Origin: Reclinomonas americana ATCC 50394
Taxonomy: Eukaryota > Jakobida > Jakobea > Jakobida
DNA length: 64,000 bases
Direction of reading: 5' to 3'
Assembly: GCA_048213135.1 (NCBI GenBank)
Contig: PS015010.1
Span: 868,001-932,000, forward strand
The notes beneath the pieces are model-generated. The model was not told the origin of the DNA. It did not search any database and worked only from the letters and a program-made list of their open reading frames with translations. This document shows, piece after piece, positions 1 to 8,664 of the stretch. Within the stretch, counting starts at the first letter, position 1, and every line of letters begins with the position of its first letter. The position numbers and the translations under genes are program-made.

Positions 1-1
1 G

Positions 2-1321
2 CCCAATCGCTGGGGCGTATCTTACTTTACCCGCAGCGACCGCCTGCCGCAGGGATCTAAACTGCAGAAAGCCGACAGGAGCGATAACTACAACCTGTTT
101 ACCGAGCTCACCAAAAGCGAGAAACACCAGTTGCGTTTGAACATCACTTACCGCAAACTGCATGTGCTCAACAGCGGCGTAAGCCTGCAAAAACCTGATG
201 AAAGCCTTATCGGCAGGGTAGAATACGCGGTGAATGAATGGAGAGGATTTTTACAGGGCAACATCCTGTATGAGTTGGGCGCGGGACAGGAGCAGAAAAG
301 GGAATACACTTTTGTTGAAGTACCTGCCGGGCAAGGGGAGTATACCTGGATCGATTACAACGGAAACGGTATTCCTGAACTGAATGAGTTTGAGATCGCC
401 GTTTTCCAGGACCAGAAAAAGTACATCCGTGTATTTACACCCAGCAACCAGTATGTGAAAGCCAACTATGTACAGTTCAACTACAGTGTCGCCCTTTTCC
501 CAAAGAGCCTGATGAAACCCGGACCACTGAAGGGTTTCCGCAAACTGCTGGCGAAGTCAAGTACCAGTTCGGCATTGCAGATCAATAAAAAAGATATTTC
601 AACAGGTAAGTTTCAGTTCAACCCGTTTACCAAAAAATTGGTAGATACCACGCTTATTACGCTGAGTTCTTTTTTATCGAATACATTCTATTTCAACCGC
701 AGTGATATCAAATGGGGCTTCGATATTACACACAGTCTTAACAATGGCAAGTCGCTGTTGTCGTATGGCTTTGAAAGCCGCAAACTGCGTACGTTGCAGG
801 GAAAACTGCGCTGGAATATCAACCGCAACATCGCCACCAACCTCACAGTTCGGCAGGTGAGGAACGAACTCAATACCAGCGGCCCTAAATTTGATAACCG
901 CAATTACCTGGTGATGCAGAATGTGATTGAGCCTTCGGTAAGTTATATCTACCGCTCTACCTTCATTGCCAGCCTGTCGTACAGTTTTGCTGATAAACGC
1001 AACCGGATTGATTCTATGGAAAAATCGGTGAGCCATGCGTTGTCGCTTGACGTTCGTTACAACATCTTATCCAGCAGCAGTGTGAATGCCCGGTTTACAT
1101 TGAACCGCATCAACTTCACTGCTTACCCCGGTGCCGCCAATACAACAGTGGGCTATATCCTGCTCGACGGGTTGCTGCCGGGCCAGAACTATTTATGGGG
1201 ACTGGAATATACCAAGCGGCTGGCTGGTAATATCGAAATGAGTATCCTCTATGAAGGAAGAAAACCCGGAGACACCAGGATCATACATGTGGGGAGAGCG
1301 AGTATAAGAGCTATCTTCTAA
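2..1321 (+). CDS. C-terminal part of a large outer-membrane beta-barrel-like protein (partial)
   Basis: The frame is open from base 2, so the gene begins left of the window; about 440 residues are visible. They alternate polar and hydrophobic residues with many aromatic positions, as in barrel strands, and the chain ends in Phe (RAIF), typical of outer-membrane barrels. [15 protein letters not shown] stretch resembles a calcium-loop-like motif common in Bacteroidota surface proteins. Family not recognised; an outer-membrane location is inferred from composition. The first in-frame start codon in the window (TTG at 131) is probably not the real start because coding continues upstream. Confidence 0.7.
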   Translation, partial: PNRWGVSYFTRSDRLPQGSKLQKADRSDNYNLFTELTKSEKHQLRLNITYRKLHVLNSGVSLQKPDESLIGRVEYAVNEWRGFLQGNILYELGAGQEQKREYTFVEVPAGQGEYTWIDYNGNGIPELNEFEIAVFQDQKKYIRVFTPSNQYVKANYVQFNYSVALFPKSLMKPGPLKGFRKLLAKSSTSSALQINKKDISTGKFQFNPFTKKLVDTTLITLSSFLSNTFYFNRSDIKWGFDITHSLNNGKSLLSYGFESRKLRTLQGKLRWNINRNIATNLTVRQVRNELNTSGPKFDNRNYLVMQNVIEPSVSYIYRSTFIASLSYSFADKRNRIDSMEKSVSHALSLDVRYNILSSSSVNARFTLNRINFTAYPGAANTTVGYILLDGLLPGQNYLWGLEYTKRLAGNIEMSILYEGRKPGDTRIIHVGRASIRAIF

Positions 1322-1385
1322 AATTACGAATTACGGATGAGCATTACCATTCGTTCATTTTTCATTCTTTCCTTCCTTCATTCAA

Positions 1386-2378
1386 TTAACTGAACCATCC
1401 TCCCTTTTTCAAACTCCTTACACCTTCACCGATCTTGAACCCGTTGTTGTAGATCTCTATTTTGTATTCGCCAATGGTGAAGTCGGAAGCCTGCTTCCAG
1501 TCGAAGCTGAGCGTTTGCCGTTGTCCCTGTGTGTATTTGAAATCGATCTTTTGCGTAAAGATTTTTTCAACGCCCTCGCGGGTGCTGAACTTGCCTGAGC
1601 CCAGTTCCGGTGCGGAAACGGGATTACCATTGGGGCCGGTAATGCATACGTAAATATCTTTAGGGCCCGATTCCGCGATCCTGTTCTCATCTATATCAAA
1701 AGAGATGCGGAGTCTATCCACTCGTTTGGCCGTACTTGTTTCCTTACCCTTTTCATTGATACCCCGTATAGAGAAGTTGGAAGCGTGAAGGGTAGAGCCT
1801 ACATCCAGCAGGGCGTCCTTTACTTTGATCACGTTATTGGCAGAGTCGAAATCGCGGATCACTTTATCGCGTTGTTGTGTTACCAGTTCTTTCTCCTGTT
1901 TCAATACCAGTTTTTCTCCCTGCAGTGTTTCTATCTGTGTTTTGAATCCTTCTATATCGCCTTTGAGTGAACCAATAAGGCTGGCGGCTTCTTTCAGTTC
2001 ACTTTCGGTGGCGCCAACTTTAGAGAGTAATTGCTGTATTCTTAATTTTTTTTGCGTGATATCGCGGTCGCGTTTAAAAATAACGCTGTCTTTGCTGTGT
2101 TCCATCCTGGCGCTGCTGGTCTTGATCATGTCGTAACGCATGGTGGCGTCTTCCAGTTCACGTTGCAGGAGGTCGCGTTGGGTAGAGGTGGCAACGATAA
2201 CGGTTTCTTTCTGTTGTATGATGTCCCTGGAGCGGCTTTTATCCCAGATAATATATCCCCAGGTGCCGAGAAGGGCGATAACAAGTCCCCCCGTAATAAA
2301 ACTGCGCCAATCCTTTTGTGAAGATGGATCCTGGCCGGGAGTAGGGTTGTCAGAAGCCGGGAAATTTTCAAATGCCAT
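1386..2378 (-). CDS. membrane-anchored coiled-coil protein of unknown function
   Basis: 330 residues. A polar N-terminus of about 25 residues precedes one hydrophobic helix (about residues 28-45), then a charged heptad-rich region (about 60-190) that should form a long coiled coil, then a beta-rich C-terminal domain (about 210-325). The C-terminal part reads like a small beta sandwich (phrases such as IYVCITGPNGNP and GEYKIEIYNNG). No catalytic motif seen. It is convergent with the barrel gene on its left and divergent from holA. Probably an envelope protein with its sandwich outside the cytoplasm; function unknown. Confidence 0.75.
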   Translation of the reverse strand: MAFENFPASDNPTPGQDPSSQKDWRSFITGGLVIALLGTWGYIIWDKSRSRDIIQQKETVIVATSTQRDLLQRELEDATMRYDMIKTSSARMEHSKDSVIFKRDRDITQKKLRIQQLLSKVGATESELKEAASLIGSLKGDIEGFKTQIETLQGEKLVLKQEKELVTQQRDKVIRDFDSANNVIKVKDALLDVGSTLHASNFSIRGINEKGKETSTAKRVDRLRISFDIDENRIAESGPKDIYVCITGPNGNPVSAPELGSGKFSTREGVEKIFTQKIDFKYTQGQRQTLSFDWKQASDFTIGEYKIEIYNNGFKIGEGVRSLKKGGWFS

Positions 2379-2598
2379 GACGGTTCGGTTTTTCTATTGT
2401 TGATAACAGTATGTGATTGCTGGTACTGCTGGTTTTGCCTTTCTTCGCGGCAGGAAGTCGGGCCAAAATTATGCCAAATTTAAGTACATAGAACGTTAAA
2501 ACATAGTGCCGGATGGCATTTTCTGATAATCTCCTGACTATTCCCAAAACACACGTTCCCGGCCTTATGTCATTGACCTGTAGTCCGGTGTCCTTTCT

Positions 2599-2606
2599 TA
2601 TCTTTG
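2599..2606 (+). promoter_or_regulatory. candidate Bacteroidota -7 box (TATCTTTG) for holA
   Basis: TATCTTTG matches TAnnTTTG exactly, and a TTGAC lies at 2573-2577 where a -33 element would be expected. The box ends only 6 bases before the holA ATG at 2613, implying a very short or absent 5' leader. Confidence 0.45.
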
Positions 2607-2612
2607 ATCCTT

Positions 2613-3614
2613 ATGAGCGCCGAAAAAATAATCAGTGAATGGAAAAAGCAGCAATTCAAGCCCTTGTACTGGCTGGAGGGTGAGGAGGATTATTATATCG
2701 ACCTGGTGACCGACCACGCCGAACACAGGATACTGAAGGAGGAAGAGGCCGGGTTTAACCTGACCGTTTTTTATGGCCGCGATGCCGACTGGACGGCCGT
2801 AGTGAACGCCTGCAAACGCTATCCCATGTTCGCCGAAAAGCAGGTGGTACTGCTGAAAGAGGCGCAGCAGATGAAAGACATTGAGAAACTGGAATCTTAT
2901 ATCGAGAACCCGCTCAGTTCTACCATTTTCGTAGTGGCTTACAAAGGGAAGACGCTCGACAAAAGAACAAAACTGCATAAACTGCTCAAGCAATCCGCCG
3001 AGTTGTTCAATTCGGAAAAGATCAGGGATTATAAATTGCAGGAGTGGATCGCGGAGTTTGTAAAATCGAAAGGGTACAGCATCAACAGTAAAGCCGTAAG
3101 CCTGCTCGATGAACATATCGGCAATGACCTCAGCCGTATTTCCAACGAGATCGAAAAACTGGCGCTTAACCTCGGCGGGCGGAAGACGATCACGGAAGAT
3201 GATATCGAGAATTTTATCGGTATCAGCAAAGAATACAATGTATTTGAACTGCAGGCGGCCATCGCCAAAAAAGACCTGCCCCGTGCCATCACCATCATAC
3301 AATATTTTGAAGGCAACCCCAAGGCGGCGCCCATACAAATGGTGCTGCCCGCCCTGTATGCGAGTTTCAGCAAAATATACGCCGTGTTTGGTATGAGCGA
3401 TAAAAGTGAAGCCGCGTTAAAACCCCATTTTTACTACAATGCCACGGCGGTAAAAAATGCCCTGGAAACCATGCGCAATTATGGGTATGAAGGCATTGAA
3501 CGTATCATCCTGTTGCTGCACCAGTACAACCTGAAAGGGGTGGGTATTGGCGACAGCGGTACCTCCGATGCCATGCTGATGCGGGAAATGGTGGTAAAAA
3601 TGATGCTGAAATAA
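2613..3614 (+). CDS. holA: DNA polymerase III subunit delta
   Basis: 333 residues from the ATG at 2613; an in-frame TTG at 2604 lies inside the promoter box and is less likely. Delta is the clamp-loader subunit that opens the sliding clamp. The N-terminus has the family signature (FKPLYWLEGEEDYYID), followed by an AAA+-like core lacking a functional Walker A, a LEWI-like QEWIAEFVKSKG segment near residue 150, and a helical collar domain with NDLSRISNEIEKL and DIENFIG, then the C-terminal SDAMLMREMVVKMM helix. Length matches the family. Convergent with ribF, 13 bp apart. Confidence 0.93.
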   Translation: MSAEKIISEWKKQQFKPLYWLEGEEDYYIDLVTDHAEHRILKEEEAGFNLTVFYGRDADWTAVVNACKRYPMFAEKQVVLLKEAQQMKDIEKLESYIENPLSSTIFVVAYKGKTLDKRTKLHKLLKQSAELFNSEKIRDYKLQEWIAEFVKSKGYSINSKAVSLLDEHIGNDLSRISNEIEKLALNLGGRKTITEDDIENFIGISKEYNVFELQAAIAKKDLPRAITIIQYFEGNPKAAPIQMVLPALYASFSKIYAVFGMSDKSEAALKPHFYYNATAVKNALETMRNYGYEGIERIILLLHQYNLKGVGIGDSGTSDAMLMREMVVKMMLK

Positions 3615-3627
3615 GTTGGGGATGTGA

Positions 3628-4563
3628 TTATGGCGCCAGTGCCTGTAATGCCGCTTCCTTATCCGCCGCCAGTTGTGCCTTCAGGGCATCCAGCCCGCTG
3701 AATTTTACTTCACTGCGTAATCTTTGGTGTATATGCACGGTGAGCGTTTCACCGTAAATGGTTTCATCGAAATCAAAGATGTTCACTTCAATTACCCTTT
3801 TGGTGCCGTCAACCGTAGGGCGTACGCCAATATTCATCATGCCCTGCAAACGTGTTCCGTGTTCGGGCCTGCTTATCTCCACTGCATATACACCATTGCC
3901 CGGGATCAGTTTATTGTCGTCGCCCGGGGCGATATTGGCAGTAGGATAGCCGATCGTCCGCCCCAGTTTATTCCCTTCTATGACGGTACCACTAAAGAAA
4001 TACGGATAACCCAGCAATGCGTTGGCGGTATCGGTATCCGCATTGGTCAGCGCCTGGCGTATACGTGTGGAACTGATCGCCGCGTCCTGCAATACCTGTT
4101 CGGGGATCTCTTTTACAATATAGTTGTTGGCTGGCGCCATAGCTTCCAGCAGGCGGTAATCGCCCTGCCGGTTCTTTCCGAAATGATGGTCGTAACCGAT
4201 GATGATGGTATGCGGGTGAAAACGGGCTACCAGGAAATCCTTCACATAATTTTTAGCGTCCTGCCCGGCAAAATCGCTGCTGAAGGGCACCACCACCAGG
4301 TGATCGATGCCATAGGCTTCGAGGAGTTCTGTTTTTTCCTGCAGCGTGTTCAGCACACGGATAGCTTCTCCGCTGCCGGGTATGACCATCCGCGGGTGGG
4401 GGTGGAAAGTGATGAGTACGGTTTCTCCGCCAATAGCGACCGCTTCAGATTGCAGTAAACGGATGATCTGCCGGTGGCCATGATGTACCCCGTCAAATGT
4501 TCCGATGGTGATGACGGCTTTGCGGAATGCCGGCAGCTGGTCAATATTATGATGAACCTTCAT
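3628..4563 (-). CDS. ribF: bifunctional riboflavin kinase / FAD synthetase
   Basis: 311 residues, usual length. Converts riboflavin to FMN and FMN to FAD in the cytoplasm. The N-terminal nucleotidyltransferase domain carries GTFDGVHHGHR (about residues 22-32) and ISSTRIRQAL (about 163-172). The C-terminal kinase domain carries GRTIGYPTANI, the flavin/ATP-binding PTAN motif, and ends in a helix typical of RibF. Single gene, convergent with holA and divergent from purM. Confidence 0.95.
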   Translation of the reverse strand: MKVHHNIDQLPAFRKAVITIGTFDGVHHGHRQIIRLLQSEAVAIGGETVLITFHPHPRMVIPGSGEAIRVLNTLQEKTELLEAYGIDHLVVVPFSSDFAGQDAKNYVKDFLVARFHPHTIIIGYDHHFGKNRQGDYRLLEAMAPANNYIVKEIPEQVLQDAAISSTRIRQALTNADTDTANALLGYPYFFSGTVIEGNKLGRTIGYPTANIAPGDDNKLIPGNGVYAVEISRPEHGTRLQGMMNIGVRPTVDGTKRVIEVNIFDFDETIYGETLTVHIHQRLRSEVKFSGLDALKAQLAADKEAALQALAP

Positions 4564-4675
4564 AAACGATGTGCAAAGCTAACTGATAATTTTATAATGG
4601 ATAATGGCCGATTGAATGTAATTTGCACCCGCATTGATACCCCTCAATTCGTAATTCATAATTCATAATTATTTC

Positions 4676-5848
4676 ATGTCTTTATATTCCCAGCGCGGCG
4701 TTTCTGCACAAAAAGAAGAAGTACACCAGGCGGTGAAAGACCTGGACCAGGGTTTGTTTCCTTTCGCGTTTTGTAAAGTGTATCCCGATGTGCTGGGCGG
4801 CGATCCTGCTTTTGTGAACATCATGCACGCCGACGGGGCCGGTACCAAAAGTATCCTGGCCTATCTCTACTGGAAGGAGACAGGCGACATTTCCGTATGG
4901 CGGGGCATTGCGCAGGATGCTATTGTAATGAACCTCGACGACCTGCTTTGCGTGGGCGTTTATGACAATATCGTTTTCAACAGCACCATCGACCGCAATA
5001 AGCACCTGGTGCCCGGCGCTGTGCTGGAGCAGGTGATCGGCGGGTCGCAGCAGCTTTTCAACGAACTGGCGGCCAAAGGTGTTCACATCCATTACCTGGG
5101 CGGCGAAACGGCCGATGTGGGCGATGTGGTGCGTACGGTGGCGGTAAACGGCACCATGACCTGCCGCTGGCCCAAAGACAGGATCATCAGCAATGAAGGC
5201 ATAAAGGAAGGTGATGTGATCGTAGGACTGGCCAGCTTCGGGCAGGCTACCTATGAAACCCGGTACAACAGCGGCATTGGCAGCAACGGGCTGACCAGCG
5301 CCCGGCACGATGTATTGCATAAATTCTACGCGGAACAATGCCGGGAAAGCTATGACAATAACCTGCCCGGTGAAGTGGTATACATAGGTAAACACCGGCT
5401 TACCGATGTGGCGGAAGCTCCGGAGGCGGGCGGACAAACGATCGGGCAGCTGCTGTTAAGTCCGACACGCACTTACGCACCGGTGCTGCAAGAACTGCTC
5501 AGCAATCATTTTGAAAAAATACACGGGCTGATCCACTGCAGTGGCGGCGGGCAGACCAAATGCATGAAATACCTGCCCGGTAATTTCAGAATCATCAAAG
5601 ACAACCTGTTTGCACCCCCGGTGATATTCGACATCATCAAAACCAACAGTGGCAGCAGCAACCGGGAAATGTATGAAGTGTTCAACATGGGCTGCCGTCT
5701 TGAGATTTACTGCGATCCGAAAGATGCGGATACCATGATCGCAGCCGCGACAGAATATGGCATCGCCGCACAGGTCATTGGCAGGGTGGAAGCATCGGAT
5801 AAAAAAGAACTCCTCATCCGTTTGAAAGATGAGGAGCTGAAATATTAA
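4676..5848 (+). CDS. purM: phosphoribosylformylglycinamidine cyclo-ligase (AIR synthase)
   Basis: 390 residues, the longer Bacteroidota-type PurM. Catalyses ATP-dependent ring closure of FGAM to AIR in purine synthesis. Visible landmarks are the HADGAGTKS phosphate-binding region (about residues 50-58), QDAIVMNLDDLLCVG (about 79-93), HYLGGETADVGD (about 137-148) and IHCSGGGQTKCMKYLP in the C-terminal half. The codon at 4676 is ATG. A leader of AT-rich TAATTCAT repeats lies just upstream. Confidence 0.94.
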   Translation: MSLYSQRGVSAQKEEVHQAVKDLDQGLFPFAFCKVYPDVLGGDPAFVNIMHADGAGTKSILAYLYWKETGDISVWRGIAQDAIVMNLDDLLCVGVYDNIVFNSTIDRNKHLVPGAVLEQVIGGSQQLFNELAAKGVHIHYLGGETADVGDVVRTVAVNGTMTCRWPKDRIISNEGIKEGDVIVGLASFGQATYETRYNSGIGSNGLTSARHDVLHKFYAEQCRESYDNNLPGEVVYIGKHRLTDVAEAPEAGGQTIGQLLLSPTRTYAPVLQELLSNHFEKIHGLIHCSGGGQTKCMKYLPGNFRIIKDNLFAPPVIFDIIKTNSGSSNREMYEVFNMGCRLEIYCDPKDADTMIAAATEYGIAAQVIGRVEASDKKELLIRLKDEELKY

Positions 5849-5861
5849 AAAATGTTTGTGA

Positions 5862-6314
5862 TCAGTACAAAACAATAGACATGCCCCTGATGGTACTGAT
5901 ACGATCTTTGCCATCTTTCACTTTTACATTGTCGAATGTGACGATGGAACCCGGGACACAGCGATCCAGGACTTCTTTTATACCTAACAAACTATTGCCC
6001 GATATCGCAACGGTTACCGTTTCCCTGAAACCGGCTCCGCTGAAATATATGTTCGTAGTTGCTAACGTATAACCTGTTCCGGCTGTAATCCTTTGCGCTT
6101 TCTTTATATCCTCCGCTTTCATTTTTGTACTGGTTACGCTGTCAATACCCAGCCTGGGAAATTCCTGGCAGCCAATAGAGGTGGCCGAATAGCTATCCGG
6201 CGGATGCAATTGGCTGCTTTTAAATGTAAAGCCGGAGAGGAGGGTACAGGCCAGTAAAGAAGCGGATACCCATACCAGGGAGTTCAGCCGGAGACCAGTG
6301 ACTTTCGTTAACAT
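5862..6314 (-). pseudogene. truncated M56-sensor paralogue keeping one membrane helix and a GldM C-terminal-like domain
   Basis: 150 codons from the ATG at 6314. The N-terminus (MLTKVTGLRLNSLVW, then a hydrophobic stretch) matches the segment after the peptidase domain of the neighbouring 631-residue M56 protein (MLTKTNNIAINYLV). The rest matches that protein's C-terminal domain (KAEDIKKAQRITAGTGY; YFSGAGF; LDRCVPGSIVTFDNVKVK). Similarity continues a few codons upstream of this ATG (SVKQLLTMLTK against PVKRRLVMLTK), pointing to loss of the peptidase part from a duplicate. It could still make a small secreted or membrane-tethered domain, so pseudogene status is an inference. Confidence 0.6.
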
Positions 6315-6470
6315 AGTCAGTAATTGTTTTACGGAGAATGAAAAAAGGGTATGAAGCAATGCAGAGGAAATGCTCCCGACCGGGGATAATCCTGAGTAAA
6401 GTAGTAAAATTGTTGTGAAGGATATGTGAAATGAGCGGGGCAGTGCGTCAATTTGAATTCCACCCTTACA

Positions 6471-6562
6471 GGTCATGCTGAGGAAACGAAGCATCTCTAT
6501 AAGTTTGTAAAGGAGATCCCTTCCCGATATCGTTCCTCATCGGGAATGGATCTCCGTCGGGA
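6471..6562. repeat. dispersed palindromic intergenic repeat
   Basis: The core at 6515-6545 is nearly identical, in reverse orientation, to 31654-31684. It contains the hairpin CCCGAT...ATCGGG. Flanks with 'gtcatgctgaggaacgaagcatctct' character are typical of repeats near gene ends in this group. Noncoding. Confidence 0.6.
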
Positions 6563-6707
6563 TGATTAAGACCATCCAACTGATGCACTGCCTGGTCGCT
6601 GCAGTGGGGTACGCGATTACCGCAAAGGTCATAGGATAAAAAAGAACTCCTCATCCAGTAAACGGATGAGGAGCAGGGGTATTTGAAATCATCACACAAT
6701 CGAAGTA

Positions 6708-8603
6708 TCAGTATACAGCTATGGAGAAGCCGTCAATCGTTGCTTTCCTGCCATTGTCTCCCTTTACTTCGACCATGTCGAAAGTAACTACGCTGCCGGC
6801 AACACAGCGGTCAAGGTATTCACGAAACCTGTTTAAATCATTACCTTTCAGGTAGGCGGTTTGAATAATAGGGAACCCGGCGCCGGAAAAATATACGATA
6901 GCGCTCTCTACATCATAACCCGTTCCGGCAGTGAGTTTGCCCGCTTTCAGGATATCTTCCACCTTCATCCTCGTTGTATGAACGCCATCGATACCTACTC
7001 GGGGTACCACCTGGTAATCCATTTGCAGGTTGGTATTACTGAAAGCTACCTGGTCGGAAGGGTCGGGTAGCCTCTTTACCCGGTATACAGTGCTGCCCAG
7101 TAATTTTCCTTTTGAAGAAACATGTATAGCGGCTTCGCCCACAGCAGTTACCCGGGCGATGTATTTGCCATTGCTGCCCGTTATGGTCCCATTATCCATT
7201 CTTACTTCCAGTTCATTAGACGGTATACCGCTTACGGCAATCGTGAGTGGATTTTCTATACCGATATACATTACGTTCATCTTATCAAGCGCTACAGCTA
7301 CCTGCAGGTTTCCCGTTTTATTCCTGATGATCTCTGCATTATTACATTCTATGACCCCAAAGCGGGCATCAGCGCCATATTTGCGAATGGCTTCGGCATC
7401 GTTGGCAGGATATATTTTTATCATCCGGGCAACGATACGAGCATCAGACACTTCCTGTTTATTGGTTGTAACACCGTTGATAATCAGGATCGATTTATCC
7501 GGGCCTTTTACAGCATCCGTGGCGCCGGGTACAAACACGATAGAGTCAGCGTTCAGCTGTATGTTTTCGTTGCCCGCTTTCACTCGCATGGAGCGCAGGG
7601 CAGGAGCAGGTAGGGTATCAGGATGCGCAACTGTAACCTGCTGTCCGGGAGGGGTTACAGCAAGGTCAAAAGGGCTGGCATTCAGGATGGTATTCAGCCG
7701 GCTTTCGGCGTGCAGTTGTTCTGTTCTGAGGGTAAAGCAAACCGTGATGGTACATACCAGCAAAAAAGCGAGCAGGCGTACCAGGTAATTTATAGCGATA
7801 TTATTTGTTTTTGTAAGCATGACTAATCTTCTTTTAACGGGTGAATGAAAAAAGTGGTTGCCCAGTTCGAACCGGTGTGTGGGGTAAGCAGCCTGCAGGA
7901 TCATGGTGGCCAGGGTAGTGGTATCATGATCTTTCACGGCTTCCTGGTCGGCAGTAAATTCATGTATCATCGACAATTCCCTGCGGGTCAGCCAATAGAA
8001 AGGATTGCACCAGAAAAGCAGGAGCACGGCATTGATGAAGAGCTTGTCGTAACTGTGCTTTTCCCTTACATGGGCCAGTTCGTGGCGGAATACCTGCTGG
8101 CCGGTATTCGTTTCCAGGCTGATGTTTTTGTTCCAGAAAATATAACGGAAGAAAGAAAAAGGTGTGCCATGTGCTTCAGTCTCTATAAGCCTGACGGAGC
8201 CGATCTTTTTCTTAGTATTACTCATGATTAGCCACAGGATACGCCCCAGGCCATACAGAAAGAACAGGCCAAGCAGCAGCGATACGGATATATAAACTAT
8301 AGTTGCCAGCCGGGCTGTAATGTTCCGCCCTGGTACAGGGGGGCTGGTAATCGCCTGTTGCGCATATTCGTCACCGGTAGTCATCAATCGTATAACCACC
8401 AGCACCTGGTTCTGCGCTGCTTCGGTCTTTTGCGATATGGGTATCTTAACCAGCGGCAGGCTTATTGACAATACAACAGCTGCGAGCAGGTAAAACCTGT
8501 TGTACCGGTGAAAGACTTTGTTCCGGAGAAACAGCCAGTAATAACCCAGCAGCACGCCGGAACAAAGTATCACTTTAAGCAGGTAATAGCATACAGGCAT
8601 CAT
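6708..8603 (-). CDS. M56 (BlaR1-type) membrane metallopeptidase sensor with plug-like and GldM-like C-terminal domains
   Basis: 631 residues. The N-terminal half is a BlaR1/MecR1-type membrane peptidase: helices at about 5-22, 37-53, 100-125 and 275-293, zinc motif HELAH at 174-178 and a second motif EFTAD at 215-219. In known systems such a protein senses a signal and triggers removal of the BlaI repressor. The C-terminal half is unusual. Residues about 370-420 (LIINGVTTNK, IRKYGADARFGVI) look like a TonB-receptor plug fragment; 432-515 (DKMNVMYIGIENPL through VYRVKRLPDP) and 535-631 (ILKAGKLTAGTGY, LDRCVAGSVVTF) resemble the last two periplasmic domains of gliding protein GldM. Third gene of the leftward blaI cluster. 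Confidence 0.85.
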   Translation of the reverse strand: MMPVCYYLLKVILCSGVLLGYYWLFLRNKVFHRYNRFYLLAAVVLSISLPLVKIPISQKTEAAQNQVLVVIRLMTTGDEYAQQAITSPPVPGRNITARLATIVYISVSLLLGLFFLYGLGRILWLIMSNTKKKIGSVRLIETEAHGTPFSFFRYIFWNKNISLETNTGQQVFRHELAHVREKHSYDKLFINAVLLLFWCNPFYWLTRRELSMIHEFTADQEAVKDHDTTTLATMILQAAYPTHRFELGNHFFHSPVKRRLVMLTKTNNIAINYLVRLLAFLLVCTITVCFTLRTEQLHAESRLNTILNASPFDLAVTPPGQQVTVAHPDTLPAPALRSMRVKAGNENIQLNADSIVFVPGATDAVKGPDKSILIINGVTTNKQEVSDARIVARMIKIYPANDAEAIRKYGADARFGVIECNNAEIIRNKTGNLQVAVALDKMNVMYIGIENPLTIAVSGIPSNELEVRMDNGTITGSNGKYIARVTAVGEAAIHVSSKGKLLGSTVYRVKRLPDPSDQVAFSNTNLQMDYQVVPRVGIDGVHTTRMKVEDILKAGKLTAGTGYDVESAIVYFSGAGFPIIQTAYLKGNDLNRFREYLDRCVAGSVVTFDMVEVKGDNGRKATIDGFSIAVY

Positions 8604-8664
8604 ACGCTTTCTGTTAAATGGTTATAAAGAAAGCCCGGTATATGCAGAGGAGGCTCTTTTGCTT

